Shown here piece by piece: positions 25,144 through 37,319 of a DNA stretch of 64,000 nt; within the stretch, counting starts at the first letter, position 1, and every line of letters begins with the position of its first letter. The stretch comes from Xenoacremonium recifei (Eukaryota; Ascomycota; Sordariomycetes; Hypocreales; Nectriaceae). The stretch is taken from positions 620,001-684,000 of the forward strand of contig WOFQ01000001.1 of NCBI GenBank assembly GCA_012184525.1, read 5' to 3'. The position numbers were made by a program, and so were the translations under genes. The notes below the pieces were generated by a model. That model saw only the letters and a program-made list of their open reading frames with translations, had not been told where the DNA came from and ran no database searches.

Positions 25144-26716
25144 TGTGGTTGTTGGTTGTGGGGTTGTGAGAGACAGGGAGATAATATAGAAGGTTCCCAG
25201 CGGGATATCAGAGTTTAAGGTACCTGTGAAGTATAGATATCACTGAAGACACAGGCAGCGGCAAGAGGCTGAGCGAGCAAGTTCTATTTCTATCATTTCC
25301 ACGGTGCCGATAAGGCCCAACAGGGGAAATGGCGCAAATTCGTCACGTCCCCACGACAATGGGGCTCTCGTGACATGTCGTCGAGCATTTCAGGGATGAA
25401 AGCTAAAACATCACAGAGTTTTTGGGCCCCGATGAATCCGGGAGGGAGATTTTGACGTCAAGCGGGAGAGTTTTCGGGCGGGCCTACACGGTCTCCGCCG
25501 TCGCCGCCGCCGCCGGGGCGCGAGGACTTCGGCGCTGAGCAGAGCCTCCTTTGTCTCCTCGTGACGGCGACAGTTGCTTCCTATAGATCCCGGATAAGAC
25601 ATTTGCTTCTCTTTGTTTCCGAGACGTGCTGACAGGGCGTCTCTCGTTGCTGCGTGGCCGGAATGCCTGCACTGTCAGGCGGAACACTCCGGACTAGCAC
25701 GCTCCGAACACTCTCGCTCACCTTGTCGGTGTCTCTGCTCGGCGTGAAGAGCTCTGGAATTCCACTTTGCGGGTCGCCGACCCAGCTTTCCTGGTAGCTG
25801 CTTTCGGCGACAACAGGGGCCCAGATGGATGGCAGAGACAACGACATTATCAACGCCTGATAGAGACTCACTCAATGCGATATCTCACAATCTCGGACGA
25901 GCCGCGCTGCTGGACCCGAGATCGCGTCCACGCCACCCAGATCTGGCCCTCGCCAGCGTCCGGCTTCCAGAAGGCCAAAAACATCTTCCCATCCCGTCAC
26001 CTCTCGTGATCTGTGAGGCTCTGCTGGAACTCACCGAGATTCGGTCCGACCCTCGGGGCCCACCGCCTGCTCGAGACCCGCGCTGGCTCCGGGTCCCGAA
26101 GCTGCTATCTTCATGTTAAAACCGGGCCGGCGCTCGCATGTCCGCGATATTGCCAGCCAAAGCGGCTCCGTTGGCCAAGCCAGGGCCCTGTAGATAACGC
26201 CGTCACAGCCGTGCAAAACCCCCACGGCTTCAGCTCAACTCCCGCGGAAGCCCTGCCGGCCGCCTGCGGAGCCTCCGTTCGCTCCCCTGGCGCTACGTCG
26301 GCAGCTTATGGCCGTTTCGTTTCGTTTCGACTTTGCATATCAGCAGAGCAATAGAGATTGCTGTGGGTGGGACCGAAGCTGAATGGATCCTTCTGGCTTT
26401 TGCTCGCCTACATCGGATCAACCTCTGTAATCACTTCGAAATGGACCGATAGACTGAGTCGAATATCTTCATTATCGTTATGACTCTAACTGTCCACTAG
26501 TATTACGAGAAGTCATACGAGAATATGCCCAACAGTTAGCTGAGGCCTCCTCCGCCAGCCGCTGTTTGCTCGGTGTTTTCAAACTCACAGCTTGGTCCCG
26601 CCTCAATTATCTCTCACTACCATGCACTTCCTATTGTACTAGATTGAAGGAAACACAGCCGACAGATCCGCCTTGGAAACATCTGTAGACAAGCCATGAT
26701 GCTATTTCCGCGAACA
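25144..26716. other. 1.6-kb intergenic region
   Basis: Upstream of the second sugar transporter and downstream of the RBR ligase. A GC-rich stretch from about 25430 to 26300 carries overlapping open frames on both strands without domains, which I regard as composition effects. A short GTTTC repeat (GTTTCGTTTCG) is near 26315. Confidence 0.4.
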
Positions 26717-28494
26717 TCAAAGGCGATTGAAGCGGCATCTGTGGCAGGCTACAGTTCGACATTCCATACAGCTGAAGAAGAAGTGAGGCAGGTAGTCACC
26801 GCACTCATCACAATGTCCTTCAAAGCGGCGCCTGACCCAAGTATGCTCAATACATTCGTGGTTGGCCATGAGGTTCTCTCTCTCCCTTGCAACAGCCTGT
26901 GCTCTTGACACAGCGTTGACGGGACGTTGTGCCACATTTCTGTCAACATTTGCTTCGGCTCGACGCAAAAGTCGAGCTTCGTCCCACTGAGCACAACTAC
27001 ATGTCTTCCATCGCTTACCGCAGAGGTAGCAAAACTCAGCACGGCAGCGACAGGCTATGATGTGATTAGCAAGGCTTGTCAAGAAGCGGGGAAGCCCAAA
27101 GTCATACTTATATGATTGCAACCGTGGTCCAACTCAACAAGCTGTCGACAAGAGTAGCAACGTTTCCATCCTTCCTTGTGGGCGATCCGGAGAATTTCTT
27201 TCGTCGCTTCGTCCTCAGGACAATCTCCTTTGTGTGATTCCCCTTTGCAGATTGAACAGGTCTTCTTGGAGCACTTCACACAGGTTCCCACATCGTTTTG
27301 TATGAATTGGACGGGTATGAACGTCGAGCAAGTTTTCTCGCGGCAGTAAGTCCGGTTTGGGGTGTCAAGCTCGGCTTTCTTGGCTAGGAACTGTCCTACA
27401 AGGTCGGGGGGCAGAAGCGATCGACACGCCTTGATGAGGGGGATGGCCTGGCTGCAGCACCGAGGCGGGTACAGAGATTCGTCTTTCATTGAAGCTCTGA
27501 ACAATTCTGCAAGACAAGCAGGGCAATATTCGTGCGAACAGGGACATCGAGCAACACCATTGGAGTTGAAGTTCTCCATGCAACTCACGCACGTTGACTG
27601 AGACTTTGGTGTCACCTTTTCCGGGTTGCTGGCGATGCTTGCCGAGACCTGGTCATTAGAGGAAACCCCCAAACGCTCGTTGAGCTTCATCTGGAACTCT
27701 CTAATTTTCGTCTCCGGGCCTTTGCTGAGACTGCTCTTGAGCTTCGTATTGTCTGATGCGGTAGTCTGGTTCGTCTTGGGGCCGGTATTGTCGGGAATGG
27801 TAGCCTTGGAGCTTTCTGTCTCGGAGATGGTGGGCTTTGGCGCCGACCATTTGAAGGTGGCTGAGTTGAAGGCTGTCGATTTTCCAGGTCCTGGAGTGAG
27901 GGTCTTTGCTTTGTCTGTATTCGTCGCTGGAATAGGCACTAGTATCGTCTTGTTTGACTTAACGCTTGTCGATGTGGACTTGCTTCTTGTAGTGACGCTG
28001 GGAGAAGTCTTCCCGGCGGCGAAGGTAGGGGCTGTATTCCGTTCGGCAGGGTTGGGAGGAGTGCTTCGGACAACGGGAGCTGGAGGCGGCGCAGAAGGAT
28101 TCGTGCTCAACCTTCTAGCCCAGTCTCGATCGCGAGTCGCCTGGTTCTCGATCTCCTGTTCGCGAACAAACAACGCTCCATCTGAAGCGACGGCCTCCGC
28201 GATGCTCCTGCACATGGCCCAGTCCCGGTAGAAGGAGCCCACTGCCTCCAAGTGCGATTTGAAAGAACGCAGTGCCAAGTTAGAGTCGGTGGTATCGTCG
28301 TATCCGTTGTCGGCAGAAGTAGAAATCGCTTGAAGGTCGTCCAGCTGAATCTGGACAATCAGGCGCATTGTCGCGTCATCAGCATCGTGCGAGTCCATCA
28401 TGAATAATGCCAACGAGGCCCGAGCGGCCTCCAAGTAAGGAAACAAGAGGCTGGCTTTGGAAGCCGAGATGATGGCAGAAGAAGAAGTTTGCAT
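26717..28494 (-). CDS. RBR-type (RING1-IBR-RING2) E3 ubiquitin ligase
   Basis: Two exons (28494-27108 and 27054-26717) give 574 aa. The intron cuts directly after GCNHI in RING2. An N-terminal helical region (about 30-150) precedes a Ser/Thr/Pro/Lys-rich linker. RING1 starts at CVSC (residue 302) and runs to CC near 346; the IBR spans about 383-425 with paired CxxC; RING2 starts at CYSC (about 446). The catalytic Cys expected in RBR RING2 enzymes is the Cys of GCNH, about residue 459, and is present. RBR ligases take ubiquitin from an E2 onto this Cys before passing it to a substrate. A basic/helical segment and another CxxC...CxxC group close the protein. The fungal family is large and mostly uncharacterised; no substrate can be inferred. 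The start is the first ATG; a Met pair about 31 codons later is an alternative. Confidence 0.88.
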
Positions 28495-30588
28495 CTGGTG
28501 CCTGGGCCAAGAGAACTCAGTTTCAAAACAGAAGGTGCAGGAGGTCTGTGAATCGCTGCTGCCACTCACGGCAGTCTTCGTGCTCCTGCCTTCATTAAGC
28601 TGCCTCACAAATACAGTAGCTCACCTCAACCCAAAAAAAAATAAAACAAATAAATAAATAAAATAAAATAAAATTTAGCATTAATCTGTTTGTATTATCT
28701 GATGGATTGAAGCGAAAAATCTCCCTCTCTACTTTTCTCAAATATGCTGCCTGACGATGAGGGTGCTCTCACTTTTGTCTCACCCCGATCTCAGATTGAT
28801 CTCACTTTGGCCGTCCTCTTTATTTAGCTATTTATTTTAGCTATTTAGTTTCCCGTATTAAAATGAGCTTTACTTCTTAAATTAAATTGTGTCCCTGATG
28901 ATGACGGCGCTTAATCTGATGAAAACAGCCCTCATCTCTATTCGCCACAGTTTCTCATCCCTTATTCTTTGGAGATTGAATATGCTAAATAGCCCAAGAG
29001 CAGGAAAGCGCTGCTGAACAGGTCTCCTTGGTCTGTTCTATATTGTCGTAAACAATCTTGAGTTAGGTGGCTTGCGGATCACGAGACGATCTGCTTTCCA
29101 AACCGGCCTTTCTTTCTTTTACCTCGTTTCAAACTCCTCCAAACGTAAAATAGGCTAGGGTATCGTGAAGCCCCAATTTTTAAACAATATCCAGAGCAGT
29201 AAAGGCTCCTCCACCACTACCTACGGAAACTCAGAAGTGAGGAACGTTTCCTGAAGAGTATCTATAAAGGTAGCGCCTGTAATTGTGAAGTGGGATATAT
29301 TCTAGATACTGTTATGGCTCGATGGGTTCTGCTAACGCTTCCGTCATGACATCGGGAACGCCTCCCGTGGAAGAATATTCCATAAATTCCGGGAATTCAA
29401 TTTTGTACACATTTTGCAAGCACCGTGCCGCTCATGGAAATCTGATTAGAAGTCGAATTAGGATAATCTAATTCGCGCAAATGCACCCGAGTCCGACGAA
29501 ACTCTGTGTAGGTGTCCTGGTTGTGATCATGTCCTGGGGCATCCACGAACTCGTACATTAGGTGAGAGTTCCCGTTCGATTTATGCAATTAAAACAGCCC
29601 AAAGAAGCCTAAGGGGCTATAGATTGAATGCTATAACCGTGATCACCATATATTTACCTTGCTCCCACTATGAGTGATAGTTATTTCTCCATACCAGCGG
29701 CTAATAGCATAAACTGAACCATCATGAGCAGCCTATCCTTTCAGTACATGCAGTCCACTCATTTGAACAGATTGTTATGGTATGAAAAACAATTTGTTCA
29801 AATCAATCTCCTTTGAGGCTTTCCAAAATAATTCAGTATGCCATAGCTTCTATCATTAGAAACTTGTCTCATGGCTTCGAAAGTAGACTTAATCCACGAC
29901 TATCTTAACTAGTTTCTCGACGCTTTGAATCAAGTATTCTCGATTCAATTAGTCACTGAGCGGAACAATTCTGACTTTTGCCTTGATCGCATGTTGCCCC
30001 GCCGATGACAGTTGCATGCCGCGTCTTATTTGAGACACATGGTGTTTGTTACGCGCCGCCGTACTGCACTTCAAATATGTGACTTCAATACGTCTTTGTA
30101 TCGTCTGAGGATATTAACTTGTTGTGCTGGCCTATTTGGATGCGGGTTGGCTGGTTGATGAGTCGTGCTTCTTATCCTAAAGCAAGGGGCGTTAGCTTCT
30201 CCGCCGTCTTGAGTCTCGAATGGTCCGAAACGGCAATACAAATAGCAAACGTCCTTGTGAGACAAACGCGAGTCTCGGCTCTGGCTTTGGTGAACTTTCG
30301 CGTCACAACCCATGACCCGCAGCCTCCCTCAAAGCGAGGTATGAAATACTTACTGTGCATCTTCGCCTCCTCCTCCTCATCTTCATCCGCCGACGACATC
30401 CGGTCTATGGGGCCCCGTGCTAATCGTCTCCGCACGTGGTCGCCCCTGTGCGGAGAGAGTTCAGGTTCCTAGCGCTCGCTGTTTGCGGGTTGAAGAACTA
30501 GTTCCCCGGCTCGCAATTCTGAGCTGACCTGTGCCAGAATCTCCTCCTTTTCGCCGCCAGAAAGCATCCGCCGAGATCCAGCCCGAGG
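28495..30588. other. AT-rich intergenic region
   Basis: About 2.1 kb, clearly AT-rich between about 28620 and 30120. An A-rich TAAA/TAAAA simple repeat occupies 28632-28674. Stops are dense in all frames. It could be an old, mutated repeat or a plain AT-rich spacer; I recognise no element. The part after 30120 becomes GC-richer and is the probable promoter of the zinc-cluster regulator. Confidence 0.45.
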
Positions 30589-33130
30589 ATGTCGCGGCAA
30601 CAGCAGAGAGATGATGGCCGGGTCGCTGGCAAGGCGGCCACTCCACGGGCGTCCTTTTCGTGCACGACCTGCAAGCTACGCAAGGTAAGCAACCAATGCC
30701 TTTAGCCTGGTGTTCCTATTCCCGTAGTAGCCCTGGCATAGTACCATGCGCCGCTGTGATAGGTGCTGATGATTCCCCGCAGGTCAAATGCAGCGGCCAG
30801 CCTTCGCCGTGTGAGAGCTGTCGCCGGCTGGGACTGGATTGCGCCTTTCCGGGTTCCGTGACCTGGACGCAAGGTGAGTTTTGTTGATCACCAAGACAGT
30901 TCTCGTCATTGACGGCCTGCAGACAACATCACCAGCCCTAAGCTGGTCTCGCCTACTGAGACTCAGACCGAGGCGGGTACCGTCCGCCGCCGCACGCTGG
31001 CCGCCTGCAAAGAGTGCCGTGTCCAGAAGGCCAAGTGCTCAGGACAGCGCCCACGATGCCACCGTTGCAATCAGCGCGGCTTGGACTGTGTTTATGAGGC
31101 GCGGAAACGCAGACAGGCGCCGCGGTCACTTCAAGGCAGCCCCTCGTCCAGCACGCCACCGCAGGGCGAGACTCAGTTTCCACTTCCGGATCTCAGCCAG
31201 GGACGCTTCCTAATCGCGCGCAACGTGATTGCCCGACATATCGAGGCTTACTTTGAGTTTATCTACCATCTCCCTGGCTACGACTTCTTCCACCGGCCTT
31301 CGATGCTTGAGGACTTCCATAATGACAAGCTGCCTCCTGTCCTGTGCACCGCCCTATGCGCGGCAGTCACCATGTATGTCACGTCTTCCCGTGAGGCGAG
31401 GCAAATATCCGTTCAATGGGCCAAGGATGTTGACGACTACATCTTTTCCAACATCAACAACCTCAACATGCTGAACCTGCAGCTCATGATGCTGTCCATG
31501 TTCCAGAACTTCGCGTACCGCCAGTTCGGGCGCGTATGGCTGATGCACGGCATGGCTGCGAGGCTAGCCTTATCGCTTCAACTGAATCGCCAGACCCCTT
31601 CAAATACCGACAGCTCAAGTCCCACGTCGCGAGAGTGCGCCAGGAGGTTGATCTGGGGGCTGTTTATCCATGATAAGATACACTCGGGCGGTGTCGAAGA
31701 GTTTGTTACTCTAACCGAACGGTCGATGCACATACCCCTACCCATGAACGAGAACGACTTCCAGCACGAGCTCGACGTCTCTGTAGGTGTTCTGTCAGAG
31801 AGCATGGACCGACTTACTGCCAATGGACTTGGCATCAATGGCTACATGGTTTTACTACAAACGCTCCGCTACCACATCCTCAAGTACGTTTACTATCACC
31901 TCGCATGTTAAGTCAAAGTTATCTTACACTATATGCAGGACCACGAAAATTGTTATAGTCAGGCAAACCGCCTTTTCTCCAAGCGAACTCGAAAGCACCG
32001 TCGCATCGCTGCTCAACCTGAAAGCACAGTTTACACAACTATACGAGAGCCTCCCGCCGCATCTCACTCTCTCCGATCGAAACATTCTCGCACACTCAGC
32101 TAAACCCGAATTCACCGCCTATCTGGCACTTCACTGCTGGGCGTTCCAGGGCTTCTGCGATCTCTTCCGCATCTGCCTTCCCGGCGTGGCGCGGGAGAGC
32201 GCGTCTGCAGACTTTCTTGCCCACGTGCCCGCGGATTTCGTGGCGGAGTGGAGAGGCTTGACGGTGTCGTTTGCGGTCACAATGGCGAGGACTTGGGAGC
32301 GGCTGATCAGCATGAAGGCATCTGGGGCATTGAGCCTCGTTGGAGATTTGATGCCCCTGAGCCCGGCGAGCTGCGTCAGCATTCACCAATGCACCAAGAT
32401 TTTACTTATTGCACGCACCTACCAGCTTTACTCCGGTCTTGTGGATCCCATCTCTGGTGAAGGTCTTTTCCTGGATGATCAGATCGTGGAGAGCCTCTGT
32501 CAGAGCAACATTTCCTTTGTCGATGGTCTTGCGGCTGTCGCCCCTGTTGCTGCGGTAGTTCAACAGGATGTTCGAGACGTGTTGGCAGCCGATATGAGGG
32601 ACTCGACGGGGAGAATAGTAACAGAACAAGCACCAGTCACAAGCAATGTGCAAAGGGAGCGGGTTTTGAGCCGATATCACATGTTGGCTATGGGAATTGC
32701 TGCCAGCAAGCAACCGGAAGGATCGCAGATATCTGGATCATCTCCCAGTTCCGTCTCACCCAGCGGCGGTAACGTCATCCAGAATACTGACCATCTCCGT
32801 CAAACACCAACCCAAACAACAGAAGTAATGGGGTTCCCTCAAGAACCAATGGCCGGCAATGTAGCAACTTTGCCCGTGTCTTATGCCATGCCTGGAGAGC
32901 AAGCGGCTGAGTTGGAGGTTCAACAAGCTGAAGGATATCTCGTTGATGCTTATACGGGAGAAAACGCAACCATCAACCCCTCTGACGGAGACTTCTGGGA
33001 GAGTTCAATGGCTGCAGCCGGGTTCCCCGGTAGTGGGTTGGCTATGGAGTACTCAATTGCTGCATCGCAGTATGATATGGGAGGTGAACTCCATCAGTTC
33101 CTGATGAACAATATGATGCCCGAAGGCTAG
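30589..33130 (+). CDS. Transcription factor with two tandem Zn2Cys6 clusters and fungal-specific TF domain
   Basis: Four exons (30589-30684, 30783-30873, 30923-31883, 31939-33130) give 779 aa. Zn2Cys6 number 1 spans residues 25-52 (CTTC, then C35, C42, ESC, GLDC); an intron lies inside it. Number 2 spans 91-118 (CKEC, C101, C108, HRC, GLDC). Both have exactly C-x2-C-x6-C-x6-C-x2-C-x6-C spacing and similar second halves (CSGQ-x-P, then GLDC), suggesting internal duplication. After a linker, residues from about 150 form the fungal-specific regulatory (middle homology) region. The C-terminal ~130 residues are Gln/Asn/Ser-rich and may be the activation domain. Most fungal binuclear-cluster regulators have one cluster, so DNA recognition here could be bipartite without dimerisation. 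It is co-directional with, and about 1 kb upstream of, the third sugar transporter, which is a plausible target. Confidence 0.9.
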
Positions 33131-34112
33131 GAGCAGTATTCCCAAATAAATAAGAAATTACTATTTCTTGAGCCGAAGAATCATCAGTGTCAATGAGAGC
33201 ACAGTGTTTGTTGTCCTCGTAGTCTGTCCGCTAATGACAATGCGGCGAGGAATATGCAGGCCCAGACCACGGAGAGCCAGACACCGGGGGACTGGCGCCA
33301 TCCCACCTCCCCTTTATCCCATTTTTAACCAGAGCAAACCACGCACCTGTCAACGCATGCAGACTCTGATAAGCAAGCTTTCCGAGCCTGAACTCCCCGA
33401 TTGGAGATGTTCTCCAGGTCTCCAACCCACCTTGTGCCTCCAGTTTTCGGGGAGTAGACATGAGCTCCGACGAGATCCGGAGTCAGCCGACGAGAAGGCG
33501 GCGGGAGGCGTGCCACCTCCAGAGTCCAGACGAATCCGGGGCAAGATCCAGTCTGGGGGCGGCTTTGACTCTTGACTCATGCTTGTATACTCTAATCAGA
33601 TGGGTGTTGTACTCGAGTATCTATGATCTTATTCTGACGCTGGATGATTATCAAAGGAACATCATCTCAGTCTAGTTATGCGGCTCAACCTCCACCACTA
33701 TATACGGAGTAGATAGTATAGCGCCAAGATGCCACAACTACTCTCTATTGCGCAATCGCCAATGGTATGATGAATCAGACTCCATCTCCCTGCCAGGCCC
33801 AGATCTCGACCCGTCTTTATTGCCGGCCAACGGGCTGATGCCGCAGCGTGCCTAGATTCACTGGCCCGGCGTAGCCCAACATCCCGCAATCCGGGGTTTC
33901 GGATCTCGTCGGCGGCTCCCTATCCAGGTAAGCTCGACGCTGAACCCTGCCGCTACCGTCACGCTCCGCAGGCCATGGGGTGTGATTGCTCCTCCTCATC
34001 CTCGAAACCTATTTGAAGCCTGGATGCCCTGCTTCGAAGTCGTCAGAGCCATGCCACATCCCCGCAACCAACATCCTCTCCCTGCCGTCTGTTAGCAAAC
34101 CCATCCGCTACC
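33131..34112. other. Intergenic between regulator and third sugar transporter
   Basis: About 1 kb. It carries the 3' end of the regulator and the promoter of the transporter. The 9-mer TACGGAGTA is at 33703-33711. Several CGG/CCG triplets occur, which are candidate half-sites for a zinc-cluster protein, but no clear pair stands out. Confidence 0.4.
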
Positions 34113-35989
34113 ATGGCCTTTGAGAATTGGCGTCAGTTGACGCCGTACCTGTTGTTCAGCGCTTTGGTCTTCCTTCAGGGCGCACTTCTTTTCGGAATGT
34201 AAGGACTGCTTGGTCATCACACATGGGTGTGTCCTTGAGATTCACGGGCGATCGCTGACTAGGTCTTAAATAGTGATACGGGCTCGTTTGGCTCGCTCCA
34301 GGCCCTCCCATCATTCCTGGATCGCTTCGGCGTCGACAATGGTTCCGGAAAATACAAGCTTCCCGCCTCGCGAACTTCTATGATGAACTCATTTCCATGG
34401 ATCGGCAAATTTCTGGGTTGCTTTGCTTCGGAGGTCATCATCGAGCGTGCGGGTTACAAGAAGACTATGTACTCAGCCGCTCTGGTCCAGATCGTTGCTC
34501 TGATCAGTAAGTTCTGATTACCCCGAGATCATTTCTTGCAACAAACTCGTCCTAACACAGGTCCGCCTTAGTTGAGTTGACGTCTCACCACTGGGTGCAA
34601 TTCACTGTCGGCCGCATCATCGCCTACGCGGCTGTCGGTCTAGTAGAAAACGCCGTGCCTGCCTACAATGCCGAGATCTCCCCCGCTGCGACTCGTGGTC
34701 TTCTCTCTGGATCCATCATGATGGTCACCGGCCTGGGCAATCTCTGGGGTGCTGGTATGTCGCGAGCCTACGCCACCGAGACTGGCCAGAAGGGCTGGAT
34801 TATCCCGACAAGTATGCAGCTCATCCCTGCCGTGGGCATACTACTCCTGGTCCCCTTCACCAAGGAGTCTCCCCGATGGCTCGTCCTCAAGGGCCGCAAG
34901 GCAGAGGCTAAAGAGAGCCTGGACAAGCTACGGCCCGCACATGATGTGGCCAACGGCGCGACACAAGCTGAGATTGATGCTCTGGACAGGATGGTTGAGG
35001 ACGCTCACGCCAAGGATCAGGGCAGCTGGTTCGATCTTTTCAAAGGCAACTATCTCCGACGCACCTGGGTAAGGCTTCTTGGATCATTATACAAAACTAT
35101 CGCTGACGTTCAGTGCCACAGATCTGTGCTACTCTCTTCGTCCTCGAGCAGACCAATGGAAACCAGTTCGTGCAGTCATACGGCGCTACCTTTTATGTTC
35201 AACAGGGCCTTGGCAGCAAATCTTTCACTTATACAACCGTGGGACAGGTCGTGGGTGTTATTGGCTGCGCCGTTGGTCTCGTTCTCTTCGACGTGAGCGG
35301 CCGTCGCCCCCTGATGATAGGCGGCAGCACGCTCTGCACCATTTTCCTCTACATCGCTGCCGGGCTGGGTTCCAATAAGAATCCCAACACGAGCGAGCAG
35401 AACATGATTATCGCCTCATTCATTCTCCTGCCGGCCTTTACGCGTATTTCTGCCTCCAATAATGCATTCCTGACTGGTGCGGAAATTGGTGGCATTCGCC
35501 TGCGAAAGAAGACGATGGTAAGAGAGTCGAATTGAGTATCCATACCGTGGAAATGCTTTCTAACAAAAGCCTTAGGCATTCGGAACGGCCTGTGACGTTG
35601 CAGCTGCATTCCTAGTTACCTTCTGCACGCCCTATATTCTGCCGCATCTTGGCGTTAAGATCGGCTGGATCTTTGGCTCCGTTGCGGCCTTCTCCGTGAT
35701 CTGGTCCATCATCTTCTTCCCTGAGCTCAAGGTACGCGTGTTCTATCACTCTGAAAATTAACTGGCTTTATGGTGTTCCTGGACTGTTACTGACATATCT
35801 GACGTTTAGGGTCGGTCCTTGGAAGAAGTGGACGAGCTATTTGAAGCCCGCTTGCCTGCGTGGAAGTTCAACAAGTACGAGACGCATGGCACCGGCCGTC
35901 TCCTTGCGATCATCGAGAACGAGGGCGAGGTTGGAGAGAAGTCTTCTGTTGCCCAGCTTGAGGAGTCTAAGGTTGAGGATCAAGCTTGA
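34113..35989 (+). CDS. MFS sugar-porter family transporter (third of three)
   Basis: Six exons (34113-34198, 34274-34506, 34572-35068, 35122-35517, 35576-35731, 35810-35989) give 515 aa with about 12 membrane helices. Landmarks: GIDTGSFGSLQA in helix 1, GRIIAY then NAEISPAATRG, KESPRWLVLKGR after helix 6, SGRRPLMIGG in the second half, and LKGRSLEEVDELFE at the start of the C-terminal tail. The intron before exon 3 ends at the second of two close AGs (CCTTAG, 34571); the first would break the conserved LIIELTS frame. This is a proton-coupled sugar porter by family; the subfamily resembles fungal disaccharide/quinate-type porters rather than classical hexose carriers. It lies downstream of, and in the same direction as, the dual zinc-cluster regulator. 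Confidence 0.9.
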
Positions 35990-36278
35990 GATGCTTGGGG
36001 TAATTCGGCTGCTTGAACTGGTTCTTTATGTCCCCCCCAGCCATGTTGTATGGGAGGTATCAGTGCCATAACTACGGTGTCATTTTTGGTGGCGTGTGTC
36101 CCACAGCATTGTGATAGCGAAACTTGTGTTCAGCCTGACTTTAAAATAATCTCATATTGTGATTCTCGATCAAAGTCCATCACCCAGCGTATCAAAAACG
36201 ATATTTGCTAGTCTCTAGAAACCTAACGACGTCCCGGTGTCTTGAATGGGGAAACCCATATCAAGTTCCTGCCTAAAA

Positions 36279-37319
36279 TTACTGCTTCGCAACGTGCTTT
36301 CGAAGCACAGCCATCAGCTCTTCCTGGCCCTCGATCTCCTTCTTAAGGCCTTGAATGACCTTCTCAAGACCCTCAATGATCATATCGTCGCTTATATCGT
36401 CAGTGAGGTGCTTCTTGAGCTCGGCCTCGGCCAGCTCGAGCTTCTTCTTTGTATCCGCCAACACGCTCTCCAATTGGGCAATCTCCTTCGTCTTCGCCGT
36501 GACTTCCATCGTCAACTGATCTACGGTCTTCTTCAGCTCAGTGTTCTCAGCTTGGCTCTTCTCCAATGCTTGATGCGCCTCGTTGAGAGCCTTGTGGTCC
36601 TCAGCATCGTGCTCCTGGTCCTTCTTCCACTGTTCGTGGGCCTTCTTTTTCTCCTCGTCCAAGTCGTCGGTGAGCTTCTTCTCGGCGGCCTCGGCGTTAG
36701 TGAGTGCTCGCTGAAGCTGCGAGATCTGGTCGCGGAGCGTCTTCTCTGTCTTAGCAGCTTGCTCACGAGCTTCCTTCAGCTGAGCTGTGAGTGTGGCATT
36801 CTGGGCCTGCGCGCCTTCGTAGTCGGCCTGGAGCTGCTTGATGACCTTGTCATCAGCTGCCTTGATGTTCTGGAGGCGGGTAATTTCGGCCTGATCCTGA
36901 GCCTCCCGGATCTTGGACGCGGTGTATTGTTTTTCAAGTTCTTCATATGGAGTCGAGGGGTCATCAAGGGCATTTGTAGCAATACCCGAGGTGGTGTTGC
37001 CGGCCATAATGTAGTAGAAGGAGTTCTCAGAAGCGATAGCATCCTTGACATTGCTCAGAGTCTTGATGACATCGAACCTGGCGGTTCCCTCGTTGTACCG
37101 GAGGACTTGTCCATTGGTACGGAGCTTGTACAAGTGTTTGGGCGACGCGGCGATGGCAAGTAGGCTGTCATTTCCGGCGAGCAATGACCAGCGCGGAGAA
37201 GCATGGGGCCCATTGAACTTCCAAATCTGCCCGTTGGAGTGCCTCTGGTACAGCTTGCCGCCTCCGTAGGCCAGCTGGGCTGTCAGAGGGTTGTGGTCGA
37301 TCTCGTCGTATTGGGCCAT
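36279..37319 (-). CDS. Propeller-repeat (tectonin/tachylectin-like) plus coiled-coil protein
   Basis: Single exon, 346 aa, no signal peptide. Residues about 12-110 contain degenerate beta-propeller-type repeats: GGKLYQRHSNGQIWKF and KHLYKLRTNGQVLRYN align with each other, and a weaker third copy ends at FYYIMAGN. They resemble tectonin or tachylectin-2 blades. Residues about 125-340 are a long heptad-rich helix dominated by Glu, Lys, Gln, Ala and Leu, predicted as a coiled coil. Two to three blades are too few for a closed propeller, so an oligomer held by the coiled coil could complete it; that is inference. Likely cytosolic. The antisense frame (36246-37163) is an artefact of the Lys/Glu-rich coding strand. 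The gene converges with the third sugar transporter (289 bp gap). I do not recognise a named family. Confidence 0.75.
   Translation of the reverse strand: MAQYDEIDHNPLTAQLAYGGGKLYQRHSNGQIWKFNGPHASPRWSLLAGNDSLLAIAASPKHLYKLRTNGQVLRYNEGTARFDVIKTLSNVKDAIASENSFYYIMAGNTTSGIATNALDDPSTPYEELEKQYTASKIREAQDQAEITRLQNIKAADDKVIKQLQADYEGAQAQNATLTAQLKEAREQAAKTEKTLRDQISQLQRALTNAEAAEKKLTDDLDEEKKKAHEQWKKDQEHDAEDHKALNEAHQALEKSQAENTELKKTVDQLTMEVTAKTKEIAQLESVLADTKKKLELAEAELKKHLTDDISDDMIIEGLEKVIQGLKKEIEGQEELMAVLRKHVAKQ

Noticed and set aside
36246..37163. 305-codon plus-strand open frame
   Set aside because: It is exactly antisense to the Lys/Glu/Gln-rich coiled-coil gene. Its Leu-rich product is what the complement of such codons gives, and the minus-strand protein has recognisable structure.
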